Notes under the pieces: generated by a model
Seen by the model: only the letters and a program-made list of their open reading frames with translations
Told to the model about the DNA's origin: nothing
The model's database searches: none
Made by a program: the position numbers and the translations under genes
Shown: piece by piece, positions 50,757-59,662 of the stretch
How positions within the stretch are numbered: the first letter of the stretch is position 1
Layout: every line of letters begins with the position of its first letter
Assembly: GCF_006442965.1 (NCBI RefSeq)
Contig: NZ_VFWX01000001.1
Span: 650,566-714,565 of the forward strand
Direction: 5' to 3'
Length of the DNA: 64,000 nucleotides
Source: Mesorhizobium sp. CU3
GTDB taxonomy: Bacteria; Pseudomonadota; Alphaproteobacteria; Rhizobiales; Rhizobiaceae

Positions 50757-51497
50757 TTGACATACGGAACCGGCGATCCGGGCGAGGGCAAGGGTGCGAA
50801 AAGCACATTGGCCAGTTCGGTATACCATCAGCTCCGCGAGGATCTCTTGCGCGGAGCGCTGGAAAGCGAAAGCAAGCTGCGCGTCGAATGGGTCGTCGCC
50901 CGCTATGGGGCCGGCGCTTCGCCCGTGCGCGAGGCGCTGAACCGGCTGGCCGCCGAAGGCCTGCTCGGCCGTCACGATCAGCGCGGCTTCTTCCTGATGC
51001 CGGTGAGCGCGGCCGAGCTGGAAGAACTGACGCGAACGCGCTGCTGGCTGGAAGAACGCGCCTTGCGCGAATCCATCGCGCACCGGACTGCCGAATGGGA
51101 GGAACAGCTGGTGCTGGCCTTGCATCGCCTGGCACGCACGGAACGGCGCATGCCCGACGATCCGACGACCAACAATCCGGAATGGGAGAAGCTGCACCGA
51201 GCTTTCCATCGCGCCCTGATTGCGGCCTGCCGGTCGCACTGGATGATCGGCTTTTGCGATCAGCTTTCCGATCAGGCCTCGCGTTACCGGTTGATCTCGC
51301 AGCGCGCTCCCGGATCGGGGCGCGACGAAATCGGCGAGCATCGCACCATTGCCGAGCGCGCGCTGGATGGCGATGCCGACGGCGCCGTCGAGGCCCTGCT
51401 TGCCCATTATCGCCTGACGGCGGCGATGTGCATCGAACGCTTCAACCAGGGTTATGAGCCCCCGGCCGCCGCGGGTAAGCGGCGCGGCCGCAAATAG
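50757..51497 (+). CDS. GntR-family (FCD) transcriptional regulator
   Basis: A 246-residue FadR-subfamily regulator. The winged HTH spans about residues 18-80 (SSVYHQLREDLLRGALES, GASPVREALNRLAAEGLL). The FCD effector domain fills 90-225 (LTRTRCWLEERALRESI, FHRALIAACRSHWMI, GEHRTIAERALDGDADGAVEALLAHY). The TTG at 50757 has AGGAG 5 bases upstream; the ATG at 50688 lies inside the -10 of the likely promoter. It sits directly upstream of matB on the same strand and so probably controls malonate use, like MatR of Rhizobium, although identity with MatR is not proven. Confidence 0.83.
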   Translation: MTYGTGDPGEGKGAKSTLASSVYHQLREDLLRGALESESKLRVEWVVARYGAGASPVREALNRLAAEGLLGRHDQRGFFLMPVSAAELEELTRTRCWLEERALRESIAHRTAEWEEQLVLALHRLARTERRMPDDPTTNNPEWEKLHRAFHRALIAACRSHWMIGFCDQLSDQASRYRLISQRAPGSGRDEIGEHRTIAERALDGDADGAVEALLAHYRLTAAMCIERFNQGYEPPAAAGKRRGRK

Positions 51498-51558
51498 CTG
51501 CCGCCCAACTGCAAATCTGGTATGCGCTTGCGTCAGATATGACGAAGGCAGCCAGATC

Positions 51559-53079
51559 ATGACCAATCATTTGTTCGACGCTTTCCGAAGCCGCATGCCG
51601 GCGCCCGATCGCCTGCTGATGGAAGCGGATGACGGGCGTTCGATCACTTACGGCGACATGCTGGCGGGATCGGCGCGGCTGGCGCATGCGCTGCTGCAGG
51701 CCGATGTGAAACCCAGCGACCGCGTCGCGGTGCAAGTCGAGAAAAGCCCCGAAGCGGTGTTGCTCTATCTGGCCTGCCTGCGCGCCGGCGCCGTCTTCTT
51801 GCCGCTCAACACCGCTTACACGTTGGCCGAGCTCAAGTATTTCTTCGGCGACGCCGAGCCACGGCTGGTCGTCTGCGATCCGGCGCGGGCGGCGGAGATC
51901 GAAGCGTTGGCGACAAACACCGGAGCGGCCACGGTCACGCTGGACAGCAATGGCCAGGGCTCGCTGATGGATCAGGCGTCGCGGCTGCCATCGGAGTTCC
52001 ACGATGTGGCGCGCGGCCCGGACGATCTCGCCGCCATCCTCTACACCTCGGGCACGACCGGACGCTCCAAGGGCGCCATGCTCAGCCACGAGAACCTCGC
52101 CTCGAACGCCCGCGTGCTGGTCGAGTATTGGCGCTTCGGCGCCGACGACGTGCTGATCCATGCGCTGCCGATCTTCCACACGCACGGCCTGTTCGTCGCC
52201 ACCAACGTCATCCTGATGGCCGGCGCCAAGATGCTGTTCGAGCGGAAGTTCGACCCGGCGCGTATCGTTTCGCTGCTGCCCGGCGCCACGGCGCTGATGG
52301 GCGTGCCGACCTTCTATGTGCGGCTGCTGCAGCAGGATGGGATGACGAAGGAAGCGGCCAAGGGCATGCGGCTTTTCATCTCCGGTTCGGCGCCGCTGCT
52401 GGCCGAGACGCACAAGGCATGGCGCGAGCGCACCGGCCACGCCATCCTCGAGCGCTACGGCATGACCGAAACCAACATGAACACCTCCAACCCCTATGAC
52501 GGCGAGCGGCGCGCCGGCACGGTCGGGTTTCCCTTGCCGGGCGTCGCGGCGCGCATCGCCGATCCCGATACTGGCAATCCCGTCGCGCAAGGCGAGATCG
52601 GCATGATCGAGGTGAAAGGCCCCAACGTCTTTGCCGGCTATTGGCGGATGCCGGAGAAGACGAAAGCCGAGTTCCGTAATGACGGCTTCTTCATCACCGG
52701 CGATCTCGGCCTGATCGACGCAGACGGCTATGTCCACATCGTCGGGCGCGGCAAGGACCTGATCATCTCGGGCGGCTACAATGTCTATCCGAAAGAGATC
52801 GAGAGCGAGATCGACGCGCTTGATGGCGTCAGCGAAAGCGCGGTGATCGGCATCGCCCATCCGGATTTCGGCGAGGGCGTCACGGCCGTGGTCGTGCGCA
52901 AGCCGGGAGCGACGGTGGACGCGGCCGATATTGCCGCCGCCATCGCCGGGCGACTGGCAAAGTACAAGCATCCGAAAAAGGTGATCTTCGCCGAGGAACT
53001 GCCGCGCAACACGATGGGCAAGGTGCAGAAGAACGTTTTGCGCGAGACGTATAAGGATATCTATGGAAAAGCCGGCTAA
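51559..53079 (+). CDS. matB: Malonyl-CoA synthetase
   Basis: A 506-residue adenylate-forming enzyme that follows Rhizobium MatB closely: MTNHLFDAFRSRMPAPDR, VAVQVEKSPEAVLLYLACLR, LPLNTAYTLAELKYFFGDAE, the P-loop ILYTSGTTGRSKGAMLSHEN, ERYGMTETNMNTSNPYDGERRAGTVGFPLP, and the C-terminal lysine in LPRNTMGKVQKNVLRE. It converts malonate, CoA and ATP to malonyl-CoA. MatA (malonyl-CoA decarboxylase) and MatC (carrier) are not nearby. The start is the ATG at 51559, 61 bases after the GntR gene. Confidence 0.93.
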   Translation: MTNHLFDAFRSRMPAPDRLLMEADDGRSITYGDMLAGSARLAHALLQADVKPSDRVAVQVEKSPEAVLLYLACLRAGAVFLPLNTAYTLAELKYFFGDAEPRLVVCDPARAAEIEALATNTGAATVTLDSNGQGSLMDQASRLPSEFHDVARGPDDLAAILYTSGTTGRSKGAMLSHENLASNARVLVEYWRFGADDVLIHALPIFHTHGLFVATNVILMAGAKMLFERKFDPARIVSLLPGATALMGVPTFYVRLLQQDGMTKEAAKGMRLFISGSAPLLAETHKAWRERTGHAILERYGMTETNMNTSNPYDGERRAGTVGFPLPGVAARIADPDTGNPVAQGEIGMIEVKGPNVFAGYWRMPEKTKAEFRNDGFFITGDLGLIDADGYVHIVGRGKDLIISGGYNVYPKEIESEIDALDGVSESAVIGIAHPDFGEGVTAVVVRKPGATVDAADIAAAIAGRLAKYKHPKKVIFAEELPRNTMGKVQKNVLRETYKDIYGKAG

Positions 53080-53159
53080 CGGATGACCGGTTGGCTGAAC
53101 CTCGACTGGCTTGCCGGGGGGGCGCGGACCTTGGATAGAAGCCGAACCCTATCGTGCGT

Positions 53160-53319
53160 TCGTCATCCTAGGGCGGAGCAAGGAGCGAAGCGACGCGCGC
53201 AGACCCTAGGATCCATGCCGTTACGCTAAGGCGTTGCAACGGTTACAGAATTCTTCACCGTTGCGCTCTACGGCAAAGGTCACGGCATGGATCCTCGGGT
53301 CAAGCCCGAGGATGACGAA
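53160..53319. repeat. Dispersed intergenic repeat, GGATCCATGCCG type
   Basis: CATCCTAGGGCGGAGCAAGG and AGACCCTAGGATCCATGCCG on the left face CGGCATGGATCCTCGGGTCA and GCCCGAGGATGACG on the right. Both ends form their own hairpins and the GGATCCATGCCG and CGGCATGGATCC cores pair with each other. I recognise it as a frequent Mesorhizobium repeat. It fills most of the 308-base gap between matB and nagA; I see no gene there. Confidence 0.75.
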
Positions 53320-53387
53320 GCGCGAGAGGCTCCGCCCAACTGCCAATGTTTGCGTTGGTTTCCCAATTGAACGGTGGCACCAGAGGC

Positions 53388-54548
53388 CTACGCCGCAAAC
53401 ACCTTCTCGCCACCGATCCAGACGCTCTTGACGTCCAGCCCCTCAGACAGCCCAACAATGTCGGCCGCTGTGCCGTTGGCGAAGCGCCCGAGGCGGTGGG
53501 CCTGGCCGATCGCTTGCGCCGGATAGAGCGAGGCCATGCGCAGGGCCTCGTCGAGGTCCAGCCCGACGACGCGATGGACGAAGCGCACCGCCGAAATCAT
53601 GTCGAGGTCGGCGCCGGCCAGCGTCCCGTCGGCGAGCCTCAGGCTGCCGTCCTTGCGGTAGACCGTGCGGCCGTTGAGCGTGAAGGAGGTCATGTCGGTG
53701 CCGATCGTCGCCATGGCGTCGGTGACCAGCACGATCTTGCCCGGCCCCTGCTTGGCACGCAGCGCAAGGATCATCGTCGCGGGATGGACGTGAATGCCGT
53801 CGGCGATGATGCCGGCATAGAGGCCGCCCGTGTCGACCGCCGTGCCGGCCAGGCCCGGCTCGCGATTGCCGATCTGGCTCATGGCGTTGAAGAGATGCGT
53901 AACGACGGTCGCGCCGGCGTCGGCGAAGGCGCTGGCCGTCGCATAATCGGTGTCGGAATGGCCGAGGCTGACGACGACGCCGGCCTTGGCCAAAGCCGTG
54001 ACCCGCGCCGGATCGACGGATTCGGGCGCGATTGTGGTGAGCAGCACCGGCAGGTCGCGGCGCGCCGCGATCAGCGCCGCCTGATCGGCATCGGTCATCG
54101 GCCGGATCAGCGCCGGATCATGCGCGCCCTTGCGCGCGATGGAGAGATGTGGGCCTTCCAGATGTAGGCCAAGGAAGCCCGGCACGTTCTCGCGAGCCGC
54201 TTCGGCGCCGGCGGCGACAGCGGCGGCTGTGATCGCCGGTGTGTCGGTGATCAGCGTCACCAAGAGCGCGGTGGTGCCGAAGGGCGCGTGCGCGCCGCAG
54301 ATGGTTTCGATCGAAGCGACGTCGGGATGGTCGTTGAGCATGACGCCGCCGCCGCCATTGACCTGGATGTCGACGAAGCCCGGCGCCAGCAGGCCGCCGC
54401 CGGCGTCGACCGGCCTCACGCCCGACGGAATGGCGCCAACAGGCAGGATGGCCTCGACGACATTGCCGTTGACGACCAGGGCCGCATCGTCATGCCAGTC
54501 GGCGCCGTCGAAGATGCGGGCGCCGGTGAGTGCGAAGCGGCCGCTCAT
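53388..54548 (-). CDS. nagA: N-acetylglucosamine-6-phosphate deacetylase
   Basis: A 386-residue amidohydrolase. It has LLAPGFVDIQVNGGGGVML, LGLHLEGPHLSIARKGAHDP with the metal-binding Glu, SLGHSDTDYATA and TVVTHLFNAMSQ with metal-binding His, and VLVTDAMATIGTD with the catalytic Asp. It removes the acetyl group from GlcNAc 6-phosphate to give GlcN 6-phosphate. Its start overlaps the stop of the SIS gene by four bases, and it is the last gene of a four-gene coupled operon. Confidence 0.95.
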   Translation of the reverse strand: MSGRFALTGARIFDGADWHDDAALVVNGNVVEAILPVGAIPSGVRPVDAGGGLLAPGFVDIQVNGGGGVMLNDHPDVASIETICGAHAPFGTTALLVTLITDTPAITAAAVAAGAEAARENVPGFLGLHLEGPHLSIARKGAHDPALIRPMTDADQAALIAARRDLPVLLTTIAPESVDPARVTALAKAGVVVSLGHSDTDYATASAFADAGATVVTHLFNAMSQIGNREPGLAGTAVDTGGLYAGIIADGIHVHPATMILALRAKQGPGKIVLVTDAMATIGTDMTSFTLNGRTVYRKDGSLRLADGTLAGADLDMISAVRFVHRVVGLDLDEALRMASLYPAQAIGQAHRLGRFANGTAADIVGLSEGLDVKSVWIGGEKVFAA

Positions 54549-55570
54549 AGGGTTTCCGTCACTTTGCGCAGATTGCGCGGGGTGTCCGGATCGAGGCCGC
54601 GATGGCGGGCGAAGGCCTCGACGAAGCCGTAGAAGGACACGATCAGCGGCAACGGATCGGTCAGCGGGTGGCCGGTGGCGACATAGGGCAGCACCCTTGC
54701 GGCTCTTGCCTTGTCCGAGGTGATGAAGGCTGCGGCGCTCTTGGCCGCGACGCCGTCGGCGGCCTCGGCGACGGAAGGTTCGGACGCATCGCGGGCGGCG
54801 AGCGCCAGCACCGGGAAGCCGGGCCCAACCAGCGCCAGCGGCCCGTGCATGACTTCGGCGGCGCTATAGGCCTCGGCATGCATGGCGCAGGTTTCCTTGA
54901 ATTTCAGCGCCGCCTCGCTGGCCATGGCGAAGGACGGGCCACGTCCCAGGATGAACAGCGACTGGGGGGCCTCGAGCGCGCCGGCAAGCGCCATCCAGTC
55001 GCAGGCGATCGCCTTTTCGAGATGTTCCGGCAGCCGAGCGAGCGCTGCCAGCAGCGCCTGGTTCTGGGTCGCATGCGCCATCAGCGCGAGGCCGGCGACG
55101 GCCGAATTGACGAAGGTCTTGGTGGCCGCGACGCTGCGCTCCGGCCCGGCGAGAATGTCGATGGCGTAATCGGAAGCCCGCGCCAGCGGCGAGTCGGCCG
55201 TGTTGGTGATGGCAACCGTCAGCGCGCCGCCGGACCGCGCCGTTTCGGCCATGGCGACGATGTCGGGGCTTTTGCCGGATTGCGAGACCGTCAGGCAGGC
55301 CGAACCGCGCAGCCTGAGCTTGGCGCCATAGATCGAGGCGATCGACGGGCCGACTGAAGCGACCGCAAGGCCGGCGGTCAGCTCGACGGCGTATTTCATG
55401 AAGGTGGCGGCATGGTCGGATGAGCCGCGCGCCACGGTGACGACGAAATGCGGGTCGCGCTCGCGCAGGCCGCGGCCGGCTTCGGCAAGGGCGGCGGAGG
55501 AGCCGTCGAGCAGGCGGGCCGCGGCCTCGGGGATCTCGTCGATCTCGCGCCGCATATGGGTGGCGTTCAT
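54545..55570 (-). CDS. SIS-domain glucosamine-6-phosphate deaminase/isomerase (NagB-II type)
   Basis: A 341-residue protein with two SIS domains like the isomerase half of GlmS: VARGSSDHAATFMKYAVEL, TVSQSGKSPDIVAMAE, GRGPSFAMASEAALKFKETC and MHGPLALVGPGFP. In NagA-adjacent operons lacking classical NagB, this family acts as GlcN6P deaminase, giving fructose 6-phosphate and ammonia. It overlaps the neighbours by four bases on both sides, which supports the pathway role. The catalytic sense is inferred. Confidence 0.88.
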   Translation of the reverse strand: MNATHMRREIDEIPEAAARLLDGSSAALAEAGRGLRERDPHFVVTVARGSSDHAATFMKYAVELTAGLAVASVGPSIASIYGAKLRLRGSACLTVSQSGKSPDIVAMAETARSGGALTVAITNTADSPLARASDYAIDILAGPERSVAATKTFVNSAVAGLALMAHATQNQALLAALARLPEHLEKAIACDWMALAGALEAPQSLFILGRGPSFAMASEAALKFKETCAMHAEAYSAAEVMHGPLALVGPGFPVLALAARDASEPSVAEAADGVAAKSAAAFITSDKARAARVLPYVATGHPLTDPLPLIVSFYGFVEAFARHRGLDPDTPRNLRKVTETL

Positions 55571-56346
55571 GGCCGGCTCTCCTCTCCCGGCCCGGTCAGC
55601 CGGAGTTCCGCGACGAAATCATAGGCGTCGCCCCTGTAGACCGAGCGGGTGAACTCGATCACCTTGCCGCTCGCCAGATAGGAAATGCGCTCGATGTGCA
55701 GGCCGGCAACCCCGGGCGGCACTTCGAGCAGGCGGGCATCGGCGTCACCCAGATTGGTGGCGGAGATGCGCTGCACAGCGCGGACCGGGCGGTTGCCGGT
55801 CATGCCCAGCGCCGCATAGAGCGAGGAGCCGATCGCTTCGGGATCGGGCAGCACGCTTGCCGAAATCGCCGCGCGCTCGATCGCCAGCGGCGTGTCGTTG
55901 GCGACGCGCAGACGCGCTACGCGGGCCACCAGCTCGGTCGAGGACAGCCCAAGCACCATCATCTCGTCCGGCGACGGCGCATAGAGGCCGCGGTCGAGCC
56001 AGACCGAGCGCACGCTCATGCCGCGGCGGGCCATATCCTCGGTGAAGGAGGTGAGCCGCGACAGCGACTGCTCGACGCGCTCCATGCGCGGCGCGACGAA
56101 AGTGCCGGAGCCATGGCGCTGGACGAGGATGCCGCCCTTGACCAGGTCCTGCACCGCCTTGCGCACGGTGACGCGCGAGATGTCGGCCTTGCTGGCGATG
56201 TCGCGCTCCGACGGCAGCGCGTCGCCCGGCCCGATCAGGCCGCGATTGACCGCTTCCTCGATGCTTTTGCGCAACTGCAGATAGAGCGGCGCGCCGCTCT
56301 GGGAAGATTCCTTAAGCATGGCGAAGATCTGGTCGGCGGCGCTCAT
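55567..56346 (-). CDS. GntR-family (HutC/UTRA) regulator of amino-sugar use (NagQ/NagR-like)
   Basis: A 259-residue regulator. The winged HTH (about 20-85) has LYLQLRKSIEEAVNRGLI and SRVTVRKAVQDLVKGGILVQRHGSGTFV. The UTRA effector domain (about 100-250) has LAIERAAISASVLPD and YLASGKVIEFTRSVYRGDAYDF. It lies inside the amino-sugar operon and overlaps the genes on both sides by four bases. The paired TGGTATT repeats in front of both divergent arms are its likely sites. Amino-sugar phosphates are typical effectors of this subfamily. Confidence 0.88.
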   Translation of the reverse strand: MSAADQIFAMLKESSQSGAPLYLQLRKSIEEAVNRGLIGPGDALPSERDIASKADISRVTVRKAVQDLVKGGILVQRHGSGTFVAPRMERVEQSLSRLTSFTEDMARRGMSVRSVWLDRGLYAPSPDEMMVLGLSSTELVARVARLRVANDTPLAIERAAISASVLPDPEAIGSSLYAALGMTGNRPVRAVQRISATNLGDADARLLEVPPGVAGLHIERISYLASGKVIEFTRSVYRGDAYDFVAELRLTGPGEESRP

Positions 56347-57224
56347 CGCGACACCTCCGAACCCCGGGCGAAGATGCGCACAGCCATCTGCACGGCGCCG
56401 CCAAGCGCATCGTCCAGCGGCGCTTTCAGCAACGCCTGGTAGCGCGCCGACAGGCGCGGCGCGTAGAGCGGCGCCAGGCCGCCGAGCAGGCAAAGCGGCG
56501 CGTCCCGGGCGAGATCGAGCGCGCCAAGCGAGGCCTCGACATCGGCAACTGCCTTGTCGAGGATCCAGTTGGCGACCGCGTCGCCCTTTTCGGCATGTTC
56601 GAAGACTTTCGGCGCGAAGCCGCCGAAATCGCCGGGCTTGGCGTTGGTGGTGAATTCGACCACATCCTCCGGATTGTTGCGGAAGACGGCGAGCATGGCA
56701 TCGGTCAGCGGCGAACCGGGCCGGATGCCGTCATAGGCGAGCAGCGTCTGCTCCAAGAGGTCGCGGCCGATGCGGGCGCCGCTGCCCTGGTCGCCGACCT
56801 GAAAACCCCAGCCGCCGATGGCGCGCGATTTGCCACCCTTGCGCGCCATATAGGCGGTGCCGGTGCCGAGAATGGCCATGGCGCCGTCGCCAGAGCCGAC
56901 CGCGCCTTCGAGCGCGATCTCGGCATCGGTCTCGACGCGGCTTCGGCTGAACGGCAGGACCGCTTCGAGTTGCTGCCGGTAGGTGCCGACATTGGCTCCG
57001 GCGAGGCCGAGAATGGCCGGCGTGTGCGGGATGAGCTCCGAATCCTCGCCGGCGGCGATAAAGGCCTGCCGCGCCGCTTCGACGATGTTGGCGCGGGCGC
57101 CGGTCAGGTCGGTGCGGATGTTGGCGGCGCCGCTCTTGGCGCGGCCGACGACAAAGCCGTCGACGGTCGCAAGGGCCGCCCTGCAGCTGGTGCCGCCGCC
57201 ATCGATGCCAAGCACGAATTTCAC
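56343..57224 (-). CDS. BadF/BadG-type kinase, probable N-acetylglucosamine kinase
   Basis: A 293-residue ASKHA-fold kinase. The phosphate-1 motif is FVLGIDGGGTSCRAALA (residues 3-19), the phosphate-2 motif ILGTGTAYMARKGG, and the adenosine region GGWGFQVGDQGSGARIGRDLL. It should phosphorylate GlcNAc (or GlcN) imported by the ABC system across the intergenic region. I chose the GTG at 57224, preceded by GAGGAGA; the open frame to 57266 would enter the operator. First gene of the minus-strand operon. Confidence 0.87.
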   Translation of the reverse strand: MKFVLGIDGGGTSCRAALATVDGFVVGRAKSGAANIRTDLTGARANIVEAARQAFIAAGEDSELIPHTPAILGLAGANVGTYRQQLEAVLPFSRSRVETDAEIALEGAVGSGDGAMAILGTGTAYMARKGGKSRAIGGWGFQVGDQGSGARIGRDLLEQTLLAYDGIRPGSPLTDAMLAVFRNNPEDVVEFTTNAKPGDFGGFAPKVFEHAEKGDAVANWILDKAVADVEASLGALDLARDAPLCLLGGLAPLYAPRLSARYQALLKAPLDDALGGAVQMAVRIFARGSEVSR

Positions 57225-57247
57225 GCGATTTCTCCTCGGGCCGCGAT

Positions 57248-57266
57248 AATACCAATAAAATACCAA
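57248..57266 (-). promoter_or_regulatory. Putative GntR operator in front of the kinase operon
   Basis: AATACCAA occurs at 57248-57255 and again at 57259-57266, a direct repeat with an 11-base period (TTGGTATT on the minus strand). It stands 24 bases upstream of the kinase GTG. The same arrangement in front of murQ suggests one regulator binds both. Confidence 0.65.
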
Positions 57267-57382
57267 TAGCCAAGCGTTAATTTCGGTTCAAAAAAGATTA
57301 AGCTCTATTTTATTGAAAAAACACGCTAATTTGCCGGCAAGCCAATTCCGCGCCCGGAAAAGCGTTAATGGATGTGGACAAG

Positions 57383-57400
57383 TGGTATTTTTTTGGTATT
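57383..57400 (+). promoter_or_regulatory. Putative GntR operator in front of murQ
   Basis: TGGTATT at 57383-57389 is repeated at 57394-57400, again with an 11-base period and in the same orientation towards its gene as the site before the kinase. It lies 24 bases before the murQ ATG. Confidence 0.65.
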
Positions 57401-57424
57401 GTCGCCTCAATTGGAGGACAATGG

Positions 57425-58333
57425 ATGGCCGAGACGCGCACGGAAGCGCTTCATCAGAACGCCGAGGGGCTGGATGTCCAGGCCCCGGAAGCCATTCTTT
57501 CGTTCCTCGCCAATGCCCAGATCGAGGCCGCGAAAGCCGTGCATGGCGCGGTGCCGGCGATCGCCGCCGCCGCCGAACTCATCGCCAGGCAATTGAAGAG
57601 CGGCGGCAGGCTCGCCTATGCGGCGGCAGGCAGCTCGGGCCTGATGGCGGTGGCCGACGCGCTGGAATTGCCTGGAACCTTCGGCATCGCGCGTGATCGC
57701 ATCGCCATCCTCATCGCCGGCGGCGACGAGGCTTTTCGCACGCTGGCCGGCGGCCCGGAAGACGATACCGAGGAAGCCGCGGCGGCCGTGGCAAACGCCA
57801 ATATCGGCAAGGGCGACTGCCTGATCGCCATTTCCGCCAGCGGCTCGACGCCTTACGCGGTGCGGGCGCTGGAAGACGCCCATCGTCGCGGCGCCGCGAC
57901 CGTCGCGATCGCGAACAACCGGGGCGCCGTGCTGTTCAAACAGGCCGATGTCGCGATCCTGCTCGAAACCCCGCCGGAGCTGATCGCCGGCTCGACGCGC
58001 ATGGGCGCGGGCACCGCGCAGAAGATCGCGCTCAACATGCTGTCGACGCTCACCGCCATCCATCTCGGCCATGTCCATGACGGTTACATGGTCAATCTCA
58101 GCGCCGACAACATCAAGCTGCGCGACCGCGCGGTGCGCATGGTCGCCGCCATCAGCGGCAAGAGCCGCGACGATGCCGCCCGCCTGCTCGAGGAGAGCGG
58201 CGGCGTTGTGAAAACCGCCATTCTGCTCGCCGCAGGCGCCGCCAGCGCCGACGCGGCCGAGAAGATACTGGAAGGAACCGGCCAGAAGCTACGGCCGGCG
58301 CTTTCCGCGATCGAGGGGAGCAAGGGGCGCTGA
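57425..58333 (+). CDS. murQ: N-acetylmuramic acid 6-phosphate etherase
   Basis: A 302-residue SIS-domain protein with the MurQ pattern: TEALHQNAEGLDVQAPEAIL at the start, LAYAAAGSSGLMAVADALEL, LIAGGDEAFR followed by GPEDDTEEA with catalytic acidic residues, AISASGSTPYAVRAL, and ELIAGSTRMGAGTAQKIALN. It cleaves the lactyl ether of MurNAc 6-phosphate to give GlcNAc 6-phosphate, which nagA then deacetylates. The ATG at 57425 follows TTGGAGGAC. First gene of the plus-strand operon with the ABC importer. Confidence 0.94.
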   Translation: MAETRTEALHQNAEGLDVQAPEAILSFLANAQIEAAKAVHGAVPAIAAAAELIARQLKSGGRLAYAAAGSSGLMAVADALELPGTFGIARDRIAILIAGGDEAFRTLAGGPEDDTEEAAAAVANANIGKGDCLIAISASGSTPYAVRALEDAHRRGAATVAIANNRGAVLFKQADVAILLETPPELIAGSTRMGAGTAQKIALNMLSTLTAIHLGHVHDGYMVNLSADNIKLRDRAVRMVAAISGKSRDDAARLLEESGGVVKTAILLAAGAASADAAEKILEGTGQKLRPALSAIEGSKGR

Positions 58334-58386
58334 GCCTCTGTTCTCATCAAAACCGAACCTGAAAAAGGTCAACAGGGAGACTGAAG

Positions 58387-59646
58387 ATGACGACCAAACT
58401 ACTGACGGCACTGCTCATCGGCACAAGCATTCTCGGCACCACGGGAATGGCGCTGGCCGACGACGTCACGCTCAACATCGAAAGCTGGCGCGGCGACGAT
58501 CTTTCGATCTGGAAGGACAAGCTGATCCCGGCCTTCGAAGCCAAGAACCCCGGCATCAAGGTGGTGTTCGCGCCTTCGGCCCCGACCGAATATGACGCGG
58601 CCCTCGGCGCCAAGCTCGCCGCCGGCTCGGCGGGCGACCTGATCACCTGCCGCCCCTTCGACAAGTCGCTCGAATTGTTCAAGAAGGGCAACCTCGCCGA
58701 TATCTCCTCGCTCTCCGGCATGGAGAACTTCTCGCCGGTCGCCAAGGCCGCCTGGCAGACCGACGACGGCAAGTCGAGCTTCTGCGTGCCGATGGCCTCG
58801 GTCATCCACGGCTTCATCTACAACAAGGACGCCTTCGACAAGCTCGGTCTCAAGGTGCCGACGACGCGCGACGAGTTTTTCGCCGTGCTCGACAAGATCA
58901 AGGCCGACGGCACCTACATCCCGATGGCCATGGGCACCAAGGACCTCTGGGAAGCCGCGACCATGGGTTACCAGAATATCGGCCCGAACTACTGGAAGGG
59001 CGAGGACGGCCGCGCTGCGCTGATCAAGGGCGAGCAGAAGCTGACCGACAAGGACTGGGTCGCGCCCTATGAGGAACTGGCCAAGTGGAAGCCTTACCTC
59101 GGCGACGGCTTCGAGGCGCAGACCTATCCGGACAGCCAGAACCTGTTCACGCTCGGCCGCGCCGCCATCTATCCGGCCGGCTCGTGGGAGATCGGCCTGT
59201 TCAACACCCAGGCGCAGTTCAAGATGGGCGCCTTCCCGCCGCCGGTCGAGAAGGCCGGCGACACCTGCTACATCTCCGACCATACCGATATCGGCATGGG
59301 CCTGAATGCGGCGTCGAAGCACTCGGAAGAGGCCAAGAAGTTCCTGTCCTGGGTCGCCTCGCCGGACTTCGCCACCATCTACGCCAACGCGCTGCCGGGC
59401 TTCTTCAGCCTGAACTCCTCGCCGGTGAAGATGGAAGACCCGCTGGCGCAGGAATTCGTCTCCTGGCGCGGCAAGTGCAAGTCGACGATCCGCTCGACCT
59501 ACCAGATCCTGTCGCGCGGCACGCCGAACCTCGAGAACGAGACCTGGGTCGAATCGGCCAATGTGATCAACGGCACCGACACGCCGGAAGCCGCGGCCAA
59601 GAAGCTGCAGACCGGTCTCGACAGCTGGTACAAGCCGGCGAAGTAA
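58387..59646 (+). CDS. ABC transporter substrate-binding protein, amino-sugar type
   Basis: A 419-residue family-1 solute-binding protein with a signal peptide (residues 1-25, ILGTTGMALA). The mature part shows NIESWRGDDLSIWKDKLIPAFE, AGDLITCRPFDKSLELFKKGNL and YPAGSWEIGLFNTQAQFKMG. It is the periplasmic receptor of the importer encoded downstream. Given the murQ and nagA context it should bind GlcNAc, MurNAc or chitin/peptidoglycan-derived oligosaccharides. A stable hairpin follows the stop. Confidence 0.9.
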   Translation: MTTKLLTALLIGTSILGTTGMALADDVTLNIESWRGDDLSIWKDKLIPAFEAKNPGIKVVFAPSAPTEYDAALGAKLAAGSAGDLITCRPFDKSLELFKKGNLADISSLSGMENFSPVAKAAWQTDDGKSSFCVPMASVIHGFIYNKDAFDKLGLKVPTTRDEFFAVLDKIKADGTYIPMAMGTKDLWEAATMGYQNIGPNYWKGEDGRAALIKGEQKLTDKDWVAPYEELAKWKPYLGDGFEAQTYPDSQNLFTLGRAAIYPAGSWEIGLFNTQAQFKMGAFPPPVEKAGDTCYISDHTDIGMGLNAASKHSEEAKKFLSWVASPDFATIYANALPGFFSLNSSPVKMEDPLAQEFVSWRGKCKSTIRSTYQILSRGTPNLENETWVESANVINGTDTPEAAAKKLQTGLDSWYKPAK

Positions 59647-59662
59647 CAAGCTCAGGCAACGG

